DNA of 32,461 nt from CAZWRV01 sp964636325. GTDB taxonomy: Bacteria > Verrucomicrobiota > Lentisphaeria > Victivallales > GWF2-50-93. This document shows, in pieces, positions 1-6,976 of this stretch (within the stretch, counting starts at the first letter, position 1; each line of letters opens with the position of its first letter). Below the pieces are notes generated by a model that saw only the letters and a program-made list of their open reading frames with translations, searched no databases and had not been told where the DNA came from. Position numbers and translations under genes: made by a program. The stretch covers positions 1 to 32,461 of the forward strand of contig CAZWRV010000075.1 of NCBI GenBank assembly GCA_964636325.1, given 5' to 3'.

Positions 1-10
1 ACTTTCTCCT

Positions 11-403
11 ATGAAGGACATCAAAAATACGCCAGAAACTGTCGAAGATGAGTCATACAAGACCGAGCGGACATATATGGATTGGATGGTCAGGTTCAAG
101 GATTACTGCGGCAAGGCTGACGCGAACGAAGTTGCTGACGGAGATGTACGAAACTACCTGACGCATCTTGCGGTGAGTCAAAAAGTGGCGGCTTCGACGC
201 AGAACCAGGCGTTCAACGCCATCCTATTTTTCTTCAGGCATGTCTTAGGGCGAGAGATGGGCGACATGAGGGACAACGTCAGGGCGAAGCGTCCGCTGAG
301 GCTGCCTCTGGTGAGCTGTTGGCACAATTATATTATTCATAATCGACGGTTGTTTATGAATGAATTTAAAATGCCCGATCCGTGGAAGAAGGAGATGTGG
401 TGA
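11..403 (+). pseudogene. Truncated integron-type tyrosine recombinase (N-terminal domain only)
   Basis: Residues about 15-102 match the N-terminal SAM-like, DNA-core-binding domain of integron/XerC-type integrases: SYKTERTYMDW, then YLTHLAV and VAASTQNQA, then the linker RAKRPLRLPLV that normally leads into the catalytic domain. Homology stops abruptly after that linker, near position 315. The remaining 28 or so residues are unrelated, and none of the catalytic R-H-R-Y region is present. Full-length relatives have about 320-340 residues, so this 130-residue product should not recombine DNA. The ATG at 11 has no visible ribosome binding site, and the frame is open to the window edge, so the original start may lie upstream. 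No attI or attC site was recognised nearby. It is read as a remnant cut by a rearrangement; a short DNA-binding protein is less likely. Confidence 0.7.
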
Positions 404-404
404 A

Positions 405-439
405 ATACCGACTCCTGGAAGGTATTTCAGTTCAGATTT
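405..439. repeat. Dispersed intergenic repeat, copy A
   Basis: This copy begins two bases after the stop of the truncated integrase and resembles 20618-20651. Both run ATACCGAC, then a C/G-rich core, then ATTTCAG and TTCAGATTT. In this copy AAATACC (403-409) can pair with GGTATTT (421-427), giving a small hairpin. Two copies in otherwise unrelated gaps suggest a REP-like element. Confidence 0.45.
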
Positions 440-521
440 CTAGCGAACACCTTTGAATCAGGCACAGGGGAGTTTTCAACGGTCTTCCTGCACATATTGC
501 GAGTGGCCGGGAAATCTGAAA

Positions 522-2978
522 TCACACGACGATGTTGACGAGGCGGCCCTTTACGCAGATCACCTTGCGGACTGGCTTCTGGCCGATCTCGGCCTTGATC
601 TTCTCGTCGGAGAGGGCGATCTGCCTCATCTGTTCCTCGGGCAGGTCGGACTGCATCATGATGCGCTGTTTCGGCTTTCCGTTTATCTGGACGAGGATCT
701 CGGCCTTGTCGAGCTTTAGGTATGCCTCGTCGTAGGCGGGCCAGGGCTCGTAGGTGATGGTGCCGCCGTGGCCGAGCATGCTCCAGAGCTCCTCGGCTAT
801 GTGCGGGGCGAAGGGGGAGAGGAGCTTGACGAAGGCTTCTGCGGCGGCCTTGGGGAGTATCTTGCTCCTGCCGAACTCGTTGGTGAAGATCATCATCTGG
901 CTGACGGCGGTGTTGAGGTCGAGGGAGTCGATGTCGTCGGAGACCTTCTTGATCGTGGTGTGGAGGATGTGGAGCTGTTCGGGGGACATTTCGGCGTCCT
1001 TGATTTCGGACTCAGTGAACACGTTCCAGACCTTGTTGAGGAACCTGCTGATGCCGGTGATGCCCTTGGTGTCCCATGCGGCGGCCTGGTCGAACGGGCC
1101 GATGAACATCTCGTACAGGCGGAAGACGTCCGCGCCGTGCTCTCTGACGACATCGTCGGGGTTGATGACGTTGCCTCGGGACTTGGACATTTTTTCGCCG
1201 CCCTCGCCGAGCACCATGCCGTGGGAGGTTCGCTTCTGATAAGGTTCGCTTGTGGGCACGAGGCCGCAGTCGTGGAGGAACTTGTTCCAGAAGCGCGAGT
1301 AGAGCAGGTGCAGCGTGGTGTGCTCCATCCCCCCGTTGTACCAGTCGACCGGCATCCAGTATTTAAGCTTCTCCTGGTCGGCGAATGCCTTGTCGTTTCC
1401 GGGGTCGGTGTAGCGGAGGAAATACCATGACGAGCCGGCCCAGTTGGGCATGGTGTCGGTCTCGCGGCGGGCGGCGCCGCCGCACTTCGGGCATTTCGTC
1501 CTAACCCAGGACTCGATTGCCGCTAGGGGGGATTCCCCCGTGTCCGTCGGTTCGTATCTTTCGACCTGCGGGAGGAGCACGGGAAGTTCGTTCTCCGGAA
1601 CCGGCACCCATCCGCAGGAGGGGCAGTTTACCATCGGGATCGGCTCGCCCCAGTATCTCTGGCGGGAGAAGACCCAGTCGCGGAGCTTGTAGTTGACGGC
1701 GGCCTTGCCGATGCCTTTGGACTCGAGCCAGGCGGTAGTCCTGCGTTTTGCTTCCGGGACGTTCAGCCCGTTGATGTCGAGGCCGGAGCTGTTCGACGAG
1801 TTGATGAGCGTGCCGTCACCGGTCCAGCAGGCCTTACCCCGGAGGACCTCCTCAACGTCCACATTCTCCTTGGCGGCGAGGGCACGATCCGGCGAGTTTA
1901 TGCAGACTATCTTCAGTCCGAACTTCACGGCGAACTCGAAGTCGCGGGTGTCGTGGGCGGGAACCGCCATGATAGCGCCGGTCCCGTAGCCTGTCAGCAC
2001 GTAGTCTGCGATCCAGACGGGGATCTCTCCGCCGTTGACGGGATTGATCGCGTAAGCGCCGGTGAAGACGCCGGTCTTGTCCTTGGCCAGCTCCGTCCGC
2101 TCCATCTCGCTCTTGCGGGCGGCCCGCCTGCAGTATTCGGCAACCTCGGCGGCCTTTTCCGTGGTTGTGATTTCCTTCACTAGCGGATGCTCGGGGGAGA
2201 GCACCATGTAAGTGGCGCCGAAGAGGGTGTCGGGGCGCGTCGTGAAGACCTTTATCTCCTTGTCGGAGCGGGCGATCTTGAAGTTGACGTCGGTGCCTTC
2301 GGACCTGCCTATCCAGTTGATCTGCTGGACCTTTATCTTCTCGAGGAAGTTGACGGTGTCGAGGTCGGAGATGAGCCTGTCGGCGTATTTCGTTATCCTG
2401 AGCATCCACTGCTCGATGTTGCGCTTCTCGATCTCGCCGCCGCAGCGTTCGCAGCGGCCTTCGACGACCTCCTCGTTCGCGAGGCCGATCTTGCAGCTCA
2501 GGCACCAGTTGATGGGCATCTTGGACTTGTATGCCAGGCCCTTCTCCCAGAACTTGAGGAATATCCACTGCGTCCATCTGTAGTAGCCGGGGTCGGTCGT
2601 CGAGAACACCCTGTCCCAGTCGAACGAGAAGCCCAGCGACTTTAGCTGAGAAGTGAAGCGCTCGATGTTGCGCTTCGTTATTATGCTCGGATGGACGCCC
2701 GTCTTGATCGCGTAGTTCTCCGAGGGCAGCCCGAAGCTGTCGAAGCCCATCGGGAACATGACGTTGAAGCCCTGCATCCGGCGCTTCCGCGAAAGGATGT
2801 CCAGCGCCGTGTATGAGCGCGGATGGCCGACGTGCAGTCCGTCCCCGGACGGATACGGGAACTCGACAAGGCAGAAGAACTTCTTTTTCGGAGAGAAGTC
2901 CTCCGCCCTGAAAGTCTTCTCATCGTCCCATCTCTTCTGCCACTTGGCCTCGACGCCGGCGAAATCGTATGCATGCAT
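522..2978 (-). CDS. leuS: Leucyl-tRNA synthetase
   Basis: Charges tRNA-Leu with leucine in the cytoplasm. This is a class Ia synthetase of 818 residues, normal for the bacterial form. The HIGH-type motif is HVGH near residue 50, inside FPYPSGDGLHVGHPRS. The KMSKS motif is intact (EKMSKSRGN, near residue 597). A CP1 editing domain lies between the Rossmann halves (TTRPDTLFGATYMV; GTGAIMAVPAHD). Cys pairs CLSC...CERCGG and CPSCG...CPKCGG look like zinc knuckles. The tRNA-binding anticodon and C-terminal domains follow. The frame opens at a TTG at 2990, but the ATG at 2978 (MHAYDF) fits family N-termini and has AAGGGG upstream, so it is preferred. The gene diverges from the kinase gene, with about 100 bp between them. 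It is a single-copy housekeeping gene unrelated to the sugar locus. Confidence 0.97.
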   Translation of the reverse strand: MHAYDFAGVEAKWQKRWDDEKTFRAEDFSPKKKFFCLVEFPYPSGDGLHVGHPRSYTALDILSRKRRMQGFNVMFPMGFDSFGLPSENYAIKTGVHPSIITKRNIERFTSQLKSLGFSFDWDRVFSTTDPGYYRWTQWIFLKFWEKGLAYKSKMPINWCLSCKIGLANEEVVEGRCERCGGEIEKRNIEQWMLRITKYADRLISDLDTVNFLEKIKVQQINWIGRSEGTDVNFKIARSDKEIKVFTTRPDTLFGATYMVLSPEHPLVKEITTTEKAAEVAEYCRRAARKSEMERTELAKDKTGVFTGAYAINPVNGGEIPVWIADYVLTGYGTGAIMAVPAHDTRDFEFAVKFGLKIVCINSPDRALAAKENVDVEEVLRGKACWTGDGTLINSSNSSGLDINGLNVPEAKRRTTAWLESKGIGKAAVNYKLRDWVFSRQRYWGEPIPMVNCPSCGWVPVPENELPVLLPQVERYEPTDTGESPLAAIESWVRTKCPKCGGAARRETDTMPNWAGSSWYFLRYTDPGNDKAFADQEKLKYWMPVDWYNGGMEHTTLHLLYSRFWNKFLHDCGLVPTSEPYQKRTSHGMVLGEGGEKMSKSRGNVINPDDVVREHGADVFRLYEMFIGPFDQAAAWDTKGITGISRFLNKVWNVFTESEIKDAEMSPEQLHILHTTIKKVSDDIDSLDLNTAVSQMMIFTNEFGRSKILPKAAAEAFVKLLSPFAPHIAEELWSMLGHGGTITYEPWPAYDEAYLKLDKAEILVQINGKPKQRIMMQSDLPEEQMRQIALSDEKIKAEIGQKPVRKVICVKGRLVNIVV

Positions 2979-3075
2979 AAACGTGCGCAACCCCTTTTTG
3001 TTGAGGCAGCAACGATATATCTCAAAAGCAGGATTTCAACTTTCAAATGAAGGTTGGCGATGTATATTCAGCGGC

Positions 3076-4404
3076 ATGGACAATGCAAAGGAACTCCAGA
3101 ATATCACGATCCTAGCGGTGGACGACGACCCGTTCATCCTGAAGCTGATCCAGAAGTCGCTTTCGACCGCCGGATTCACCAACGTTCTCGCCGCCCGCAA
3201 CGGCAGGGAGGCGCTTGAGGCCATGGGGCATCCTGACCATGCCGAGACCCATGACGAGGGAAGCGGTGAGGCGCCCGCACCTCCGCAGGTCGACATAGTG
3301 GTCCTGGACGTGGTCCTCCCCGACCTCGGCGGCTTCGAGCTGTGCAGGATGATCAAGGAGAAGAACCCGAAGCTGCCCGTCGTGCTCATCTCCGGATACG
3401 ACATACAGGACATCAACACCAAGATAATCGAGACCGGCGCGGACGACTTCCTCACCAAGCCGTTCACACCCGCCGAACTCGTAACCAGGATCAAGCTGGT
3501 CATGGGCAGGACCATCAAGGCCGCGGCCAACGACCAAAGAATGGTCGTCAAGGGGAAGATGCAGAAAAGCTACAACCTCCCTTACATCGGCGACAAGATC
3601 GACAACTACATGATCATAGACTTCATCGGATGGGGCAGGACTTCCGTCATATACAAGGTCATCAATCCGGATGACAAGAGCGTCTACGCCCTCAAGATGC
3701 TGACCACGCACGCCGCCGAGATCAGCGACGCCGTCAAGCGCTTCGAGAACGAAATGCTGATCATGGCCAAGGTTGTCCATCCGAACGTGATCCGCTACTA
3801 CTCCAGCGGCATGCTCAACAAGTGCCCGTACCTGATCATGGAATACATCGACGGCATGGATCTCGAGGAATACCTCGTGACGCGCGGCAAGGTCCCCGGC
3901 AACGAGCTCAAGCGCTTCGCGCTGGACGTCGCCGCCGGAGTCAGCGCGCTGCACAAGTGCCACATAGTGCACAGGGACATAAAGCTCAAGAACATCCTCT
4001 TCGAATACAAGACCGGCAACGCGAAGATCAGCGACTTCGGAATAGCCAAGATGCCCGAGTCGATGAGCCTCACCAGGGACGGTTTCGTAATAGGAACCCC
4101 CCTCTACATGGCTCCGGAGGTCCTTTACGGCGACAATGCGACTTTCCTTGCCGACATCTACTCCTTCGGCGCCACGCTCTACCACCTGACGGCGGGCCTC
4201 CCCCCCTTCAGGGCCGAGGACAGCGCGAAGCTCTACGAGAAGATCAAAACCTCCAATCCTCTGCCCATCACCCATGCAAGAAGCGACATCAGCCCCCTCT
4301 GGAACGAGCTCATCGTCGAGGGATGCCTGGCCAAGGATCCGGCCGATCGCCCCGCCTCCATGGACGAGGTGATCGCGAGGATCGAGCAGATCAAAGAGGA
4401 ATGA
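3076..4404 (+). CDS. Response regulator receiver - Ser/Thr protein kinase fusion
   Basis: A soluble 442-residue protein. It has an N-terminal CheY-like receiver (about residues 10-140) followed by a Hanks-type Ser/Thr kinase (about 178-440). The receiver keeps its key residues: acidic D16-D18, phospho-acceptor D78 in VVLDVVLPD, and K128 in FLTKPF. A hydrophilic insert of about 20 residues (about 50-70) precedes the D78 strand. The kinase has a glycine loop (GWGRTS, from G185), ATP lysine K207 in ALKML, HRD (D301), DFG (D320) and APE (346-348), so it looks active. No membrane segment or sensor domain is visible. The likely scheme is that phosphorylation by a histidine kinase gates Ser/Thr kinase output; this is inference. 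The ATG at 3076 starts just before the receiver, although its ribosome site is weak. A membrane-protein remnant lies just downstream on the other strand. Confidence 0.9.
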   Translation: MDNAKELQNITILAVDDDPFILKLIQKSLSTAGFTNVLAARNGREALEAMGHPDHAETHDEGSGEAPAPPQVDIVVLDVVLPDLGGFELCRMIKEKNPKLPVVLISGYDIQDINTKIIETGADDFLTKPFTPAELVTRIKLVMGRTIKAAANDQRMVVKGKMQKSYNLPYIGDKIDNYMIIDFIGWGRTSVIYKVINPDDKSVYALKMLTTHAAEISDAVKRFENEMLIMAKVVHPNVIRYYSSGMLNKCPYLIMEYIDGMDLEEYLVTRGKVPGNELKRFALDVAAGVSALHKCHIVHRDIKLKNILFEYKTGNAKISDFGIAKMPESMSLTRDGFVIGTPLYMAPEVLYGDNATFLADIYSFGATLYHLTAGLPPFRAEDSAKLYEKIKTSNPLPITHARSDISPLWNELIVEGCLAKDPADRPASMDEVIARIEQIKEE

Positions 4405-4417
4405 AGTTCAATGTCGC

Positions 4418-4573
4418 TTACAGAAGAATCATAAGAGTGGCGGGAACCGCGAAAAATGCACCCATGAGTATCTTCCCTGCGAAGGCGTCGAAACGGGACA
4501 ATGACGTCAGGCGCACGGCGTTCATCCCTTGGCTGACGGCGAAGAGGAGAGCCACCAGCGGCAGGACGAACAT
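4418..4573 (-). pseudogene. C-terminal remnant of a membrane protein
   Basis: The minus strand reads MFVLPLVALLFAVSQG, a short loop, then KILMGAFFAVPATLMILL and a stop. These are two hydrophobic helices with GC-rich codon use like the neighbouring genes. Reading upstream, an in-frame stop occurs within about 25 bases, exactly where the DNA changes to AT-rich promoter sequence (after about 4595). It looks like the tail of a longer membrane protein whose 5' part has been lost. A 51-residue intact small membrane protein is possible but has no ribosome site. The family is not recognised. Confidence 0.4.
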
Positions 4574-4627
4574 CGCGTTGTAGAGCAGCTTCTTGATTTT
4601 TTATGTGAATAATTTAGTCAGTGGCTC

Positions 4628-4656
4628 TTGACATTTGCATAATTCTATATTATTAT
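4628..4656 (+). promoter_or_regulatory. Sigma70-type promoter of the GntR gene
   Basis: A perfect -35 box TTGACA (4628-4633) is separated by 17 bases from TATTAT (4651-4656), a 5/6 match to the -10 consensus. The start of transcription would be near 4663, about 28 bases before the regulator's TTG codon. The surrounding DNA is strongly AT-rich. It may also drive the downstream sugar genes. Confidence 0.7.
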
Positions 4657-4657
4657 G
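4638..4657. promoter_or_regulatory. Candidate operator overlapping the -10 box
   Basis: The inverted repeat CATAAT - 8 nt - ATTATG spans 4638-4657 and covers the -10 hexamer. A third CATAAT half-site follows at 4663-4668, giving GCATAATT twice, 25 bp apart. The position fits autorepression by the GntR-family protein encoded just downstream. Binding is inferred; AT-rich DNA gives such repeats fairly often by chance. Confidence 0.4.
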
Positions 4658-4690
4658 ATAGGCATAATTATATATAAGGATATGGCTTAA

Positions 4691-5758
4691 TTGAACTACG
4701 AACTTGAAAGGACGGTGCCGCTTTACAGGCAGATCCGGGGGCGTCTTGAGGAAATGATACTCTGCGGAAGATTGAAGGCGGGCGATCGCCTGCCGACCAC
4801 CAAGGAGCTTGCCAAGGACTTCGGCGTAACCCTGCAGACGGCCCAGACGGCGGTGTCGCTTCTCAGCAGGCGCGGGATTCTCGAACGTATTCCGGGGCGC
4901 GGAACTTTCGTCAGTGCCCGCATCAACTCGCGCAGGATAGGAATTGCGTTCGGCACAAACATATTTGGCCGGCATGACATGCTCTTCTTCCAGAGCCTCT
5001 ATCCGCTTATTGCGAAGGAGCTGAAGCGTCTGGAATGGAATTCGTCGTTGTTCTTTCCTGCCGGAGATGAAAGCTCTTGGCATATGATTGCCGAACTCGA
5101 CAGGGAAACCCAAGGAGGGGGTCTGAGAGGCTTGATTTATCTGGCCGGAGATTATCCATATTCGGAATGGTTCGCAAACAATTCACAGATACCGCAGACG
5201 AGCGGAGGTTTTTTGTCAGATTCTGGGTTTAAAGAGGAAAGCGACGAATACCGGGGGCTCGACTATCTTCTCGGACGCGGTTTCAGGCGGATTGCGGTCA
5301 TCTCGCACATCCACGATGCAGCATTGTCTTTGCCCTCATCTGTAAGCTCGGATGCGGAGCGGGCATACGCAAAACATGGATTGCCTATGCAGGCTATTTT
5401 CGCGCGTGGAACTGCCGCCTCTCATCGTGAAGGGATTGAAAGGGCGAGGGAGGTTCTCAAAGGACGGAAGGGTGGGTGGCCCGACGCATTCCTGGTGCTC
5501 AACGACCAGGCATGCATGGGCGTAATCTTTGAACTTCTGTCCAGAAGGCTTCGGATTCCGCAGGACATTGCCGTGATGGCCTCCTCGAACAAGGGCATTG
5601 AAATTCCGTGCCCTTGCGCGCTTACGCGCCTGGAGAAGGATCCGGAGGATCTGGCACGTTTGCTGGTGGAAGACGTTATTGCCAAAATAGAAGACCGCGA
5701 GCCCAGATTGGCCCCTTGGAAGTCGGCTCTGATTGTCGGTAAGTCTTGCGGGGAATAG
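4691..5758 (+). CDS. GntR-family transcriptional regulator with LacI-type sensor domain
   Basis: A 355-residue DNA-binding regulator. Residues 1-75 form a GntR winged helix (VPLYRQIRGRLEEMI; GDRLPTTKELAKDFGV; ERIPGRGTFV). Residues about 83-350 resemble the periplasmic-binding-protein-like sensor of LacI/AraR-type regulators (RRIGIAFGTN; GLIYLAGD; DYLLGRGFRRIAVIS; DAFLVLNDQACMGV), which usually binds a sugar. It starts at TTG 4691, with AAGGA about 9 bases upstream; the nearby ATG at 4682 is followed at once by a stop. It is the first gene of a co-directional block ending at 25928, with its own promoter and a candidate operator. It most likely represses or activates the sugar locus in response to a sugar or sugar phosphate. 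The ligand is unknown. Confidence 0.9.
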   Translation: MNYELERTVPLYRQIRGRLEEMILCGRLKAGDRLPTTKELAKDFGVTLQTAQTAVSLLSRRGILERIPGRGTFVSARINSRRIGIAFGTNIFGRHDMLFFQSLYPLIAKELKRLEWNSSLFFPAGDESSWHMIAELDRETQGGGLRGLIYLAGDYPYSEWFANNSQIPQTSGGFLSDSGFKEESDEYRGLDYLLGRGFRRIAVISHIHDAALSLPSSVSSDAERAYAKHGLPMQAIFARGTAASHREGIERAREVLKGRKGGWPDAFLVLNDQACMGVIFELLSRRLRIPQDIAVMASSNKGIEIPCPCALTRLEKDPEDLARLLVEDVIAKIEDREPRLAPWKSALIVGKSCGE

Positions 5759-5865
5759 TGTTTTATCGTATTCCGTCAACAAGAAAAGTATTATGCCGGA
5801 ACTATGAATATGAAAGATCATGGAGTCGGCGTTTTACAAATAATTACCAAAAACAAGGAGGGGCG

Positions 5866-6828
5866 ATGAATGCCGAATCAACCGGGTGTCGTGCGTATAA
5901 AATGTCTACTGGAGGTAGATGTTTTACCTTGATCGAACTTCTTGTTGTCATAGCGATCATCGCGATACTGATGGCGATCCTGCTGCCGACGCTGAAGAAT
6001 GCGCGAAATTCCGCCCGCGACATACAGTGTGTTTCCAATCAAAGGCAGGCCAATTTCGCAGACCAGAGCTGGGCATCGGATCACGACGGCAATTTTGTCT
6101 GGGGCGAGCCCAACTGCATGGATGAAGCTTCGCAGGAAGGAGGGCATAACGGCTATCCGGAAAGCGCCACCAGCTACGCATGGCTTTGGCTCGGATACGA
6201 CAACTATGTTTCATCGCCGCAGATATTCACTTGTCCCCGCGGCGCGGATACGCTGCCTTTCGTTCAGTTTTATCCCGCATACGCCCAGAATGTCCGGCCG
6301 CTTGCCTGGAACGGCGGAAATTTTGTGGCCGCATGCAACCAATACATAAACGACAGCAATCCAGGCCAGCTGGACAGCGGATTCAGCGGAGGATATGGAC
6401 TCTGCTTGCGCATAAACCGTCCCTATTGGGACGGAACAGATATGACATGGGGTGGCTATCCGAACGGCGCTCCTTGGCTCCACTATCCTCCGGCCGGTTT
6501 TGACGGCAACGCTTCCGATCCATGGCGGGTGAAGCGGAGAAAATACGTCGATAACCGATGGCCGATAACTGCGTCCAAGGGCAACTGGATTGGGGTGAAG
6601 GCACCAAGCCAGATCGTGCTGACAAGCTGTGCAATACGGATAGCTGGCGGCAATGTCATGACCTATCACCCGGAACGTTTTATGCCGGAGATTGGCGGCC
6701 GCTATCCAACCAGCCGTTTCGACGGCAGTGCCAAGATGACATGGTACAAAGGCGGAGCCGTTGGAGGATTTGGCATCTACGTGATGTTTGCCCGCTGGGA
6801 TCAGAACATGGTTTCTTGGGATCAGTGA
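5866..6828 (+). CDS. Type II secretion/pilin-like protein (prepilin N-terminal methylation domain)
   Basis: A 320-residue pseudopilin-type protein. After a basic leader comes FTLIELLVVIAI and a hydrophobic helix (about residues 20-42), then the usual helix continuation (PTLKNARNSARDIQCVSNQRQA) and a globular domain rich in Trp, Tyr and Gly. Near the C-terminus, RYPTSRFDGSAKMTWYKGG resembles the H-x-DG signature common in this family in Planctomycetes and Lentisphaerae. The residue before the mature Phe is Cys, not the classical Gly; non-Gly leaders are common in PVC proteins. The ATG at 5866 is chosen because AAGGAGGGG lies 5856-5863, although the frame is open further upstream. No other secretion-system gene is nearby. 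Single pseudopilin genes next to regulators are typical of Lentisphaerae; their role (surface fibre or export of neighbours) is not established. Confidence 0.88.
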   Translation: MNAESTGCRAYKMSTGGRCFTLIELLVVIAIIAILMAILLPTLKNARNSARDIQCVSNQRQANFADQSWASDHDGNFVWGEPNCMDEASQEGGHNGYPESATSYAWLWLGYDNYVSSPQIFTCPRGADTLPFVQFYPAYAQNVRPLAWNGGNFVAACNQYINDSNPGQLDSGFSGGYGLCLRINRPYWDGTDMTWGGYPNGAPWLHYPPAGFDGNASDPWRVKRRKYVDNRWPITASKGNWIGVKAPSQIVLTSCAIRIAGGNVMTYHPERFMPEIGGRYPTSRFDGSAKMTWYKGGAVGGFGIYVMFARWDQNMVSWDQ

Positions 6829-6940
6829 CACAGAGCACTTGGAATAGGGGATCTGCAGCGGCAAAATCGAAAATACCGACCATGGATGGCCGAATTCCCG
6901 AACAGAATCAAGTTTCAATACTTGAAGCTTTAGGATGAGA

Positions 6941-6976
6941 GGGGAAGATGAAATTTTAACTTTAAGGGGGAAGATG
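6941..6976 (+). promoter_or_regulatory. Duplicated ribosome-binding/start module with a 3-codon upstream ORF
   Basis: GGGGAAGATG occurs twice, at 6941-6950 and 6967-6976. The first ATG opens only Met-Lys-Phe-stop (6948-6959). The second ATG (6974) is the preferred start of the large secreted protein because the signal peptide begins there. A further in-frame ATG at 6935 would add 13 polar residues ahead of that signal peptide. Confidence 0.5.

Noticed and set aside
768..1430. Plus-strand open frame opposite leuS
   Set aside because: leuS is unambiguous on the minus strand; the plus frame has only shadow-type composition.
3112..4275. Long minus-strand open frame (387 codons) opposite the kinase gene
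   Set aside because: The plus strand carries all receiver and kinase motifs. The opposite frame is open only because of high third-position GC and shows no domain.
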